Source: Rhodospirillales bacterium (GTDB lineage: Bacteria > Pseudomonadota > Alphaproteobacteria > Rhodospirillales > Casp-alpha2). Taken from it: a DNA stretch of 12,349 nt. Positions 5,963 through 12,349 of this stretch are shown in pieces. The stretch is from NCBI GenBank assembly GCA_018664265.1, contig JABJOR010000376.1, forward strand, positions 1 through 12,349, in the 5' to 3' direction. The notes beneath the pieces are model-generated. The model worked only from the letters and a program-made list of their open reading frames with translations, was not told the origin of the DNA and did not search any database. Numbering within the stretch: position 1 is the stretch's first letter; each line of letters starts with the position of its first letter. Position numbers and translations under genes: made by a program.

Positions 5963-7996
5963 TCATTGGGGAATAAAGATATCTATGGTCGTGCCTTTGT
6001 CAGGAGCACTGTTAATCGTAATGCTGCCTTCATGAAGCTCTACAAGAGCTTTTGAGATAGACAGGCCTAATCCCCAACCTTCAACTGCTGTGTAAGGTTT
6101 AGATTCAGCACGAGAATACGGGTTAAACAATTCAGCCAGATATTTTGGATCGATGCCAATACCTGTGTCCGTTGTTTTAATATTTACGCCATTCTCAACT
6201 GTATCAGCACTCATGGAAATCGTGCCGCCATTCGGGGTAAATTTTACGGAATTGGACAGCAGGTTTAGCAAAATTTGCCGGATCGCCATTTTATCTGCAT
6301 AAACTGATAGAAGTTCATCGGGGATAGATATGGTGAGATTAATATTCTTATCTTTGCAAGATTTTGAGACTGTCCATGCGCAGTCATTTATAATTTCGGC
6401 CAAGTCGATATCGTTTTTTGAGAGCATTTTCTTGCCGGATTCAATGGTCGAAATATCCAGTAAATCATTTACAAGTTCCAGAAGGTGTGCGCCGCTGGAA
6501 TGAATATCTTTGGCATACTCTTTGTATTTCCCCGCACCAGGTGGACCAAAATACTGGTTCATAAGAACATCGGAAAAACCAAGGATGGCATTTAACGGCG
6601 TGCGCAATTCGTGGCTCATGGTTGCAAGGAATTCTGATTTGGACTGATTGGCTTGCTCAGCATTAACCAAAGCATTCCTCAGATCTTCTTCAGCTTGTCT
6701 GCGATCCGTAATGTCATGCAGTATGACAGTAAAAATGGTTTGTGCTTTAGAATCCAGCTTTGATACGGAAACAGCAGCAGGGAATTCTGTGCCATCTTTT
6801 CGTCTCCCCAGGATGTCATCACGCCTGTCCATATTTAGATGATTCTGTTTTGACGCCTTGAAGTTGTGGACATATATTTCGTGGGCTTTCCTCAAACCTT
6901 CGGGCATGAGCAAATCAAAGTGTTTCCCTTCAATTTCATGGGGTTCATACCCAAAGATTCTTTCAGCACCTTCGTTGAATCTTTGTATAGTACCATCTCC
7001 ATTGATGATGATCAGAGCTTCAGGGGCGATATGGAAAATTTCTGATAGTTTAGATTCTGCTTCTTCTCGTTTATTAAAGTGTCGTGAAGCAATAAAGGTA
7101 AGCCACGCAAGCACCAATAGGGCAGCGCCTACCTGTAAGGCCAGATAAAGCGTCCTGTCGTGCCAGGAAGCCAATGCTGTATCAACAGGGATGGAAGAAA
7201 CCATATAGATCGATGTGCCGGGCACTTTGACGTAAGAAATAATACGGGGGGCAGCATTAGAAAACGGTGAGCCTGTAAATGAACCATTGTCAGGGTTGGT
7301 GATTTCTAGATTAACAATTTGACCAGCGACATCTGAACGATCATCGGAAAAACCTGGGGACGTTGCAAAAATGGTTCCATCCAGGGATGTATATGCAAGG
7401 CTGATATTCTGCTCGATTTCTGTGGCCTCATATACTTTTGCAAAATAACTTTGGGTTACCAGAGCCATCGTAATGCCATCAAACTCTCCCGTGTTATCAA
7501 GAATTCTTCGACTGGTGGAAAAAAACCATTTTCCTGTCGTTCTCCCTTTTAAGGGTTTCCCGATTAGCAAGCCCAGGTCTGCATTGTCTTTGTGGTTGGT
7601 GAAATAACCCCGGTCATGAACATCCATGCCCATGCTTTTCTTGCGTTCGGTATAGCGAATAATACCGTTTTTATCTGTTAGTATGAGGCCTCGTATTTGC
7701 GGGAATGACGCGATATAGTTTTCAAACCCGGTAATGATTTCTTGTTCTGATCGGGGGGTGGAGCGTCTGTCGCGCTCGGCTTGCTCTTTAATGCTCCGTA
7801 AAGTTAAATCAACAGCGTCCAGGGACCTTGCTGTATGCTCTGCCATTGTTCGGGCAATGTTGTGAGAATGATTTTCTGACCACTGCAGAGACCGGGTGCG
7901 ATCTTGCATAATGCTTGATAAAGTAATCGCAATAATGGCAACCGCTGCTCCAATGGAAATCATGAATATGCGGCTGTTTAACGATCGATTTAGCAT
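5963..7996 (-). CDS. Membrane-bound PAS sensor histidine kinase with periplasmic dCache-like domain
   Basis: This 677-aa hybrid-free sensor kinase has a transmembrane helix at about residues 10-30, then a periplasmic region of about 250 residues. That region contains LILTDKNGIIRYTERK and DRGYFTNHKD, a pattern typical of double Cache sensor domains. A second membrane helix lies at about 283-304. Next is a PAS domain (about 318-435) ending in VILHDITDRRQAEEDL. The HisKA domain has H box ATMSHELRTPLN with phospho-accepting His462. The ATPase domain has N box NLLSNSVKFTP, DTGIGI, and a final EGWGLGLSISKAL. Trp641 sits where Thr or Ser is usual (EGTGLGL or GGSGLGL). No receiver domain and no response regulator gene are visible, so it is an orphan here. 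Its ligand is unknown; Cache domains typically bind small organic molecules. Confidence 0.93.
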   Translation of the reverse strand: MLNRSLNSRIFMISIGAAVAIIAITLSSIMQDRTRSLQWSENHSHNIARTMAEHTARSLDAVDLTLRSIKEQAERDRRSTPRSEQEIITGFENYIASFPQIRGLILTDKNGIIRYTERKKSMGMDVHDRGYFTNHKDNADLGLLIGKPLKGRTTGKWFFSTSRRILDNTGEFDGITMALVTQSYFAKVYEATEIEQNISLAYTSLDGTIFATSPGFSDDRSDVAGQIVNLEITNPDNGSFTGSPFSNAAPRIISYVKVPGTSIYMVSSIPVDTALASWHDRTLYLALQVGAALLVLAWLTFIASRHFNKREEAESKLSEIFHIAPEALIIINGDGTIQRFNEGAERIFGYEPHEIEGKHFDLLMPEGLRKAHEIYVHNFKASKQNHLNMDRRDDILGRRKDGTEFPAAVSVSKLDSKAQTIFTVILHDITDRRQAEEDLRNALVNAEQANQSKSEFLATMSHELRTPLNAILGFSDVLMNQYFGPPGAGKYKEYAKDIHSSGAHLLELVNDLLDISTIESGKKMLSKNDIDLAEIINDCAWTVSKSCKDKNINLTISIPDELLSVYADKMAIRQILLNLLSNSVKFTPNGGTISMSADTVENGVNIKTTDTGIGIDPKYLAELFNPYSRAESKPYTAVEGWGLGLSISKALVELHEGSITINSAPDKGTTIDIFIPQ

Positions 7997-8062
7997 TGTT
8001 TCTCAGGCTTTCTTTAAAATCGCCAGTTACTTGCTCCTATATACTAGATGATCCCCCCCTCA

Positions 8063-8091
8063 TTTAGAATGTGTACAATAGCATGTTTCAA
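8063..8091 (-). promoter_or_regulatory. Candidate sigma-70 promoter for the histidine kinase gene
   Basis: On the minus strand TTGAAA (8091-8086, five of six consensus) is separated by 17 bp from TCTAAA (8068-8063, four of six). Transcription would start near 8057, giving a leader of about 60 nt before the kinase ATG at 7996. It is divergent from the argD promoter. Confidence 0.4.
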
Positions 8092-8191
8092 TATTTGAAC
8101 CAACTATTTCAAGACTCTCACTCAGTTTTTGTTTGGAAATTTACAGTATGTGTGCAGTCACATTCGTTTTTTGTTGTTTCGAAACCATTCA

Positions 8192-8220
8192 TTGACAGGG
8201 GGCTGGACTATCTTGATAAT
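8192..8220 (+). promoter_or_regulatory. Strong sigma-70 promoter of argD-argF-hslO
   Basis: A perfect -35 TTGACA (8192-8197) is followed by a 17-bp spacer and GATAAT (8215-8220), which matches the -10 consensus at five of six positions. The expected start of transcription is near 8227, leaving a leader of about 48 nt before the argD ATG at 8275. A perfect palindrome, GTTTCGAAAC (8176-8185), ends 6 bp upstream of the -35 and could be a regulator site. This promoter also rules out the far-upstream in-frame ATG at 8071 as the argD start. Confidence 0.75.
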
Positions 8221-8274
8221 CCTCCGTTTTTTCGAGCACTTATATATTCAAGAATAATCAGATTGGAGAAAACC

Positions 8275-9459
8275 ATGATTACAAGTGTTATGCCGACCTA
8301 TGCCAGAATTGATGTCGCTTTTGAGCGGGGCGAAGGTGTCTATCTGTTTGACACCAATGGTCGACGATACCTTGATTTCGTGGCGGGCATTGCCGTGGAC
8401 GCTTTGGGACATTGTCACCCTCATCTGGTAGAACAATTGACCAGCCAGGTGGGCAAGTTATGGCATACGTCCAACCTCTACCGGGTTCCGGGCCAGGAAA
8501 AACTGGCGGATCGTCTGGTTGCCAATACCTTTGCTGATTCTGTATTTTTTACCAATTCAGGGGCAGAGGCTATTGAATGTAGCCTGAAGGCCGCTCGTCG
8601 GTATCATGCCACGAATGGCGCGCCGGAACGTTTCAGAGTTATATGTGCTAATAATGCATTCCATGGAAGAACACTTGCGACGATTGCCGCGGGTGGTCAG
8701 GCCAAGCATCTGGACGGTTTCGGCCCGGTGGTTGAAGGCTTTGATCATGTCCCCTTTGGGAACATGAATGAAATGCGTGCAGCCATCACACCAGAGACAG
8801 CAGCCATTCTGGTCGAACCAGTTCAGGGAGAAGGCGGTGTGACACCTGCACCAGAAGGATATCTAAAAGCGTTGCGAGAAACAGCGGATGAATTTGGCAT
8901 TCTGCTGATCTTTGATGAAGTCCAATGCGGTGTAGCACGTTCTGGCAAGTTTTTTGCTCATGAATGGTCTGGCATCACGCCTGATGTAATGGCTGTAGCC
9001 AAGGGCATCGGCGGTGGCTTCCCGGTCGGGGCTTGTCTGGCCGTGGAAAAAGTTGCCCTTGCCTTAAGCGCAGGCACCCATGGCACGACTTACGGCGGAA
9101 ATCCTTTGGCTATGTCAGCCGCCAATGCGGTTCTTGATATCGTCCTGGAAGACGGCTTTATGGGCCATGTGGAACAATCTGGCCGTTATCTACGCAGGCA
9201 GCTTGAGGGCTTGGTTTCAAAGTATCCATCCTTGCTTGCAGATGTTCGCGGTATGGGGTTAATGCTCGGCCTCAAGTGCGTTGAAGAAGGCAAGAATGCT
9301 ATCCTGAATGGAAAATTGTTTGAACTCGGATTGTTGACAGCCCTTGCAGGCGACAATGTTGTTCGCTTTGTGCCGCCGCTGATTGTTACTCAGGATCAAA
9401 TTGATGAAGCGATTACGATTATAGATAATGCCTGCCAATCTTTAGGCGCTGAAGGATAA
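8275..9459 (+). CDS. argD: Acetylornithine aminotransferase
   Basis: This 394-aa class III PLP-dependent aminotransferase converts N-acetylglutamate semialdehyde and glutamate to N-acetylornithine and 2-oxoglutarate in arginine synthesis. Related enzymes also act on succinyl-diaminopimelate. Visible landmarks are TNSGAEA (93-99, cofactor phosphate loop), FHGRT (129-133), EPVQGEGG (181-188), FDEVQ with Asp214, and AKGIGGGFP with Lys243 as the Schiff-base lysine. The length is normal for the family. The start at 8275 is chosen because GGAGAA lies 4-9 nt upstream, the family N-terminus (SVMPTYAR) begins there, and the promoter lies between it and the upstream ATG at 8071. argF follows after 5 bp, so the two are almost certainly one operon. 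Confidence 0.96.
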   Translation: MITSVMPTYARIDVAFERGEGVYLFDTNGRRYLDFVAGIAVDALGHCHPHLVEQLTSQVGKLWHTSNLYRVPGQEKLADRLVANTFADSVFFTNSGAEAIECSLKAARRYHATNGAPERFRVICANNAFHGRTLATIAAGGQAKHLDGFGPVVEGFDHVPFGNMNEMRAAITPETAAILVEPVQGEGGVTPAPEGYLKALRETADEFGILLIFDEVQCGVARSGKFFAHEWSGITPDVMAVAKGIGGGFPVGACLAVEKVALALSAGTHGTTYGGNPLAMSAANAVLDIVLEDGFMGHVEQSGRYLRRQLEGLVSKYPSLLADVRGMGLMLGLKCVEEGKNAILNGKLFELGLLTALAGDNVVRFVPPLIVTQDQIDEAITIIDNACQSLGAEG

Positions 9460-9464
9460 AATAA

Positions 9465-10382
9465 ATGCCGCACAATAATAAAGCACCAATCCGTCACTTT
9501 CTGGATCTGGATCAATTCTGTCATGACAGCATGCGTGATATCCTGAATATTGGCGTTTCCTATAAGCATGAGCGCCATAATGCTCAGCCACTTGTTGGCA
9601 AAACCCTTGCCATGATTTTCGAGAAACCTTCAACCCGGACCCGGGTTTCGTTCCAGGTCGGGATGCAGGAACTGGGCGGCAGTGTTGTCGTTCTTTCAGG
9701 CAATGAATCCCAATTGGGGCAGGGTGAAACTGTGGCTGATACGGCACGCGTTCTGTCACGTTATGTTGATGCAATTATGATTCGCACAAATGACCACAAT
9801 AAGCTCGATGAGCTGGCCAAATATGCCACGGTTCCGGTTATCAATGGCCTGACGGATGATACACACCCCTGTCAGTTGATGGCAGATATCATGACCTTCG
9901 AAGAACACCGTGGAACCATTGGCGGGAAAACACTTGCCTGGTGCGGAGATGGAAACAACGTTGCAGCCAGTTGGGCGCAAGCCGCTGCCCGGTTTGATTT
10001 CACCTTACACCTTGCCACCCCTGATGATCGCCGAGTTGATCCTGGCGTGATTTCGTGGGCAGAGGAAAATGGTGCTAAAATTATTCAAACCAATGATGCC
10101 AATAGCGCTGTTGAAGGCGCAGATGCAGTCATCACAGATGCCTGGATTTCCATGGGTGATGATGTATCCAATGCGCATAATCTGTTTATGCCATTTCAGG
10201 TCAATGAAGCGTTGATGGCAAAAGCCAAACCTGATGCCTTGTTCATGCATTGCTTGCCAGTTCATCGCGGTGAAGAAGTTACCGACGGCGTTATCGATGG
10301 ACCACAATCCGTTGTCTGGGACGAAGCGGAGAACCGCTTGCATGCCCAGAAGGGTATTCTGGTCTGGAGCATGGTTGGTTAA
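9465..10382 (+). CDS. argF: Ornithine carbamoyltransferase
   Basis: This 305-aa enzyme condenses carbamoyl phosphate with ornithine to give citrulline in the cytoplasm. It carries all the expected motifs: the carbamoyl-phosphate site STRTR (56-60), HPCQ (134-137), the ornithine-binding DAWISMG (225-231) and HCLP with Cys263 (262-265). The length matches anabolic ArgF. The ATG at 9465 is preceded by AAGGA (9452-9456), which lies in the last codons of argD. hslO begins 6 bp after its stop. No ArgR-type operator was identified by eye. Confidence 0.97.
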   Translation: MPHNNKAPIRHFLDLDQFCHDSMRDILNIGVSYKHERHNAQPLVGKTLAMIFEKPSTRTRVSFQVGMQELGGSVVVLSGNESQLGQGETVADTARVLSRYVDAIMIRTNDHNKLDELAKYATVPVINGLTDDTHPCQLMADIMTFEEHRGTIGGKTLAWCGDGNNVAASWAQAAARFDFTLHLATPDDRRVDPGVISWAEENGAKIIQTNDANSAVEGADAVITDAWISMGDDVSNAHNLFMPFQVNEALMAKAKPDALFMHCLPVHRGEEVTDGVIDGPQSVVWDEAENRLHAQKGILVWSMVG

Positions 10383-10388
10383 GGCGTA

Positions 10389-11309
10389 ATGACTGAAATA
10401 ACGGCTCATACAGATTTCATCCAGCCCTTCCAGGTAGAAGGACAGGAGAACGGTGTTGCCCTGCGTGGTCGCATGGTTCGCCTGGGCCCGTCATTAAACC
10501 AGGCACTGGCGGGACATGATTACCCGTCGGTTGTCTCTCGTTTGTTGGGGGAAACGGTCGCTGTTGCTTTAATTCTGGCAAGCTCCCTGAAGTACGAGGG
10601 GGTTTTTATCCTGCAAACAAAAAGCGACGGCCCAATCAGTACCTTGATGGCAGATGTCACCAGCGCCGGGGATTTCCGGTGTTACGCTATCTTTGATGAA
10701 CAAAAGCTCAGTGAAATTATGGCTCAGGAAGGCGAGCCTACCTTGATGCGATTGCTAGGTGTCGGGTATTTGGCGTTCAGTGTGGATCAGGGGCAGGATA
10801 CGGAACGTTATCAGGGGCTAACAGAACTGGCTGGTACATCTCTGGCAGATTGCGCCCATCAGTATTTCCAGCAATCAGAACAGCTTAGCACAGCAATGGT
10901 GGCCATGGCCGAAGAACAAGGTCAGGTTTCCGGCGCGTTGATGATACAGCAACTGCCCAATGAAAGCGGGGTTGTTAAGGAAGATGAGATTTCAGAAGAA
11001 GACTGGCGTCGTGCAGTGGCTCTCATGAGCAGTGTTTCACCGCGTGAGTTGCTTGATGACGATTTGCCGGCTGCTGATTTACTGTTCCGCCTGTTTCATG
11101 AAGATGGCGTGCGGCTTTATGATGCCAGCCCTGTGCAAAACAAATGCCGCTGTTCTGAATCCAAGGTTCGTCAGACATTAGCGTCTTTCTCCAGTGAAGA
11201 GATGGAAGGCCTGTATGAAGACAATAAAATCAGTGTGGTCTGTGAATTTTGTAAAACAGGGTATCATTATAGCCGGGAAGACATGGCTTCTTTGCGTGAA
11301 ACACTTTAA
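10389..11309 (+). CDS. hslO: Hsp33 redox-regulated chaperone
   Basis: This 306-aa holdase chaperone is activated when oxidation releases zinc from its C-terminal cysteines. The cysteine set is intact: Cys253-X-Cys255 and, 29 residues later, Cys285-X-X-Cys288 (CEFC). The N-terminal substrate-binding core spans about residues 10-235 and includes RMVRLGPSLNQAL and the LQTKSDGPISTLMAD region. It is slightly longer than the E. coli protein (292 aa). It starts 6 bp after argF, with TAAGG overlapping the argF stop as ribosome-binding site. The argD-argF-hslO order is widespread in Alphaproteobacteria, so the linkage is conserved rather than local. Confidence 0.96.
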   Translation: MTEITAHTDFIQPFQVEGQENGVALRGRMVRLGPSLNQALAGHDYPSVVSRLLGETVAVALILASSLKYEGVFILQTKSDGPISTLMADVTSAGDFRCYAIFDEQKLSEIMAQEGEPTLMRLLGVGYLAFSVDQGQDTERYQGLTELAGTSLADCAHQYFQQSEQLSTAMVAMAEEQGQVSGALMIQQLPNESGVVKEDEISEEDWRRAVALMSSVSPRELLDDDLPAADLLFRLFHEDGVRLYDASPVQNKCRCSESKVRQTLASFSSEEMEGLYEDNKISVVCEFCKTGYHYSREDMASLRETL

Positions 11310-11348
11310 GATAGCTCCGGTGTTGTAAACTGTAAAAACAGGATCAGT

Positions 11349-11945
11349 ATGAACATGAAGATCGCACGAAACTTTGCATTTTTTATTCTTGGTGTAGGGA
11401 TGCTGGCAGGGTGTGCCGGTCGCTCCAGCGTCATCGTTCCGGAAATAACGTTTTCTCATATGCAACCTTACCAGCTGAATATCAGTCAGATTGCTGTTGA
11501 AGAGAGATTCACACCCTCGCAAAGTTCTCCCCGTATAGAATTACGTATGAAGCAGCCTCCCATACAGGTTCTGCGCCGTTGGGCTTCGGACCGGCTTGCT
11601 GCCTCTAATGTCAGTGTGGGCGGGACTGCCAGATTTATTATTATTGACGCCGGGGTTACTGAACAAGCTTTGGATACGGACGGAAATTTCACGGCCTATT
11701 TCACCAATGAGCAGGCATTGCGATATGAAGCCTCGGTTGAGGCCGTTATAGAGCTTCAATCAGCAAATGGCATGTCAAAAGGTAATGCCAAGGCACGCGT
11801 GGTCAGAGCCGTTACGGTACCTGAAAAAGCCAGCGTGAATGAACGTGAGCAGGCACTCTTTAATTTGATAGAAAAATTGATGAAAGAATTTGATGCACGC
11901 ATGGATGAAAGTATCCGTGCACATTTGTCAACGTGGCTGCAATAA
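11349..11945 (+). CDS. Lipoprotein of unknown function
   Basis: This 198-aa protein starts with a lipoprotein signal peptide: a short basic start, a hydrophobic stretch (about 9-19) and lipobox LAGC with Cys22 as the lipidation site. The residue after Cys22 is Ala, not Asp, which does not indicate inner-membrane retention under the E. coli rule. The mature part has a proline-containing N-terminal segment (PEITFSHMQPYQLNISQIAV) and two amphipathic strand-helix units. A Lys/Glu-rich C-terminal helix (about 165-198) ends the protein. I do not recognise the family. AGGA precedes the ATG at 11349 by about 6 nt; the Met at residue 3 is an alternative start. It lies 39 bp after hslO with no terminator visible, so it may be expressed from the arginine operon transcript. 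Confidence 0.8.
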   Translation: MNMKIARNFAFFILGVGMLAGCAGRSSVIVPEITFSHMQPYQLNISQIAVEERFTPSQSSPRIELRMKQPPIQVLRRWASDRLAASNVSVGGTARFIIIDAGVTEQALDTDGNFTAYFTNEQALRYEASVEAVIELQSANGMSKGNAKARVVRAVTVPEKASVNEREQALFNLIEKLMKEFDARMDESIRAHLSTWLQ

Positions 11946-11995
11946 GTGTATTCCATGACCCATTTTATGGTTATGTTTTTGGACGCAGGTGAGCA

Positions 11996-12304
11996 TTGAA
12001 CAAAACAGTTAAAATCATCGTGTTGAATGGTGAAGGAAGCGCCGGGAAAAGTTCTATCGCCAAAGAGATGCAAAAAATAGCAAAAAAGCCATTCTTGCAC
12101 GTTCAGATGGATACGTTTCTGGAAATGATGCCTGATAATTATCATGACCATCCTGAGGGTTTTCAGTATCAAACCATTGATGATAATGGCGATCCGGCTG
12201 TCGTCATAAAATCAGGGCCGATTGGCAAGCGAGCATTGCGTGGAATGAGATGTGCAATGGCTTCTATGGCTGAGCAGGGCAATAATCTAATTAGTCGGCC
12301 CTAA
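11996..12304 (+). pseudogene. Chloramphenicol phosphotransferase-like P-loop kinase, 3'-truncated
   Basis: The 102-codon frame matches the N-terminal half of CPT-like proteins (PF07931 type), which are normally about 170-190 aa. A Walker A loop, GEGSAGKSS (residues 12-20), is followed by HVQMDTFLEMMP with Asp39 at the place of the catalytic aspartate of chloramphenicol 3-O-phosphotransferase. Further on are GPIGKRALRGMRCAMASMA and GNNLI. Homologues continue with an acidic strand (VDDV-like), but here the frame ends LISRP-stop at 12302-12304. The start must be TTG 11996, since an in-frame TGA lies two codons upstream; AGG sits about 6 nt before it. Most relatives are not resistance genes, so no drug substrate is implied. 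It may be a broken gene or cut by an insertion. Confidence 0.7.
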
Positions 12305-12349
12305 TAAAGGCCATTCTGACGCACCGATCTTTTGGAACAAACAGCAATA
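12293..12349. other. Sequence after the break in the kinase gene; possible insertion boundary
   Basis: After the GNNLI codons the sequence no longer encodes the expected family continuation in any plus-strand frame, which argues against a simple one-base frameshift. The stretch includes GGCC-N8-GGCC (12297-12312). From about 12317 it has a TGACGCACC...TTTTGGA pattern loosely like IS3-family ends. The window stops before anything diagnostic, so this is a weak call. Confidence 0.25.

Noticed and set aside
5930..5965. Possible terminator after the histidine kinase (CTTGA...TCAAG with a T-run)
   Set aside because: The T-run lies inside an 18-nt loop rather than after the stem, and the stem is only 5 bp.
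8071..8274. A 68-codon in-frame N-terminal extension of argD
   Set aside because: The extension contains the sigma-70 promoter, has no ribosome-binding site, and lies before the normal ArgD N-terminus. The ATG at 8275 has a good Shine-Dalgarno sequence.
11946..11995. Possible intrinsic terminator after the lipoprotein gene (CCAT...ATGG followed by a short T-run)
   Set aside because: The stem is only 4-5 bp with a 10-nt loop, and the T-run is displaced from the stem, so it would not be stable.
11996..12304. Chloramphenicol resistance gene
   Set aside because: The sequence shows only a CPT-like fold and is truncated. Most proteins of this family in environmental bacteria have no shown link to resistance.
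1..12349. A defence island, prophage or biosynthetic cluster
   Set aside because: The genes are housekeeping or common accessory families with uniform base composition. No integrase, tRNA target, toxin-antitoxin pair, CRISPR array or nuclease-type gene was seen.

Overview
The window looks like ordinary chromosome from an alphaproteobacterium of moderate G+C (a little under 50% by eye). Two things point there. The gene order argD-argF-hslO is typical of Alphaproteobacteria. The gene content also fits: a dimethylglycine/sarcosine-dehydrogenase-like flavoprotein fused to a GcvT domain, a hydrolase-OsmC fusion and a VOC protein. Genus cannot be assigned from sequence reading alone.

Layout. Positions 1-2265 (minus) hold a flavin oxidoreductase/GcvT protein of the DMGDH family that runs off the left edge. 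Its 168-bp upstream region (2266-2433) carries two adjacent palindromes. Next is recX (minus, 2434-3060), divergent from a plus-strand pair: an ABC-2 transporter permease (3092-3871) and a small NTF2/DUF4440-like protein (3876-4223). That pair converges on, and overlaps by 17 bp, a minus-strand pair: an alpha/beta hydrolase-OsmC fusion (4650-5876) followed by a VOC protein (4207-4644). Upstream of these is a membrane-bound PAS histidine kinase (5963-7996, minus) with no response regulator in view. A 278-bp divergent intergenic region holds a near-consensus sigma-70 promoter that drives argD (8275-9459), argF (9465-10382) and hslO (10389-11309). A lipoprotein gene of unknown function (11349-11945) follows, then a chloramphenicol-phosphotransferase-like P-loop kinase gene (11996-12304) whose 3' half is missing.

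How the genes work together. argD and argF supply two steps of arginine synthesis and are tightly spaced. Hsp33, a redox-activated chaperone, rides in the same transcript. The hydrolase-OsmC/VOC pair looks like a small detoxification or stress unit, which is an inference from families only. The flavoprotein would feed methyl groups from a methylated amine into the folate pool.

I see no phage, CRISPR array, rRNA or tRNA, and no clear undescribed multi-gene system. The points most worth a second look are the broken kinase gene at the right edge, the palindromes upstream of the flavoprotein, an unusual residue in the kinase G box, and an ABC-2 permease without its ATPase.
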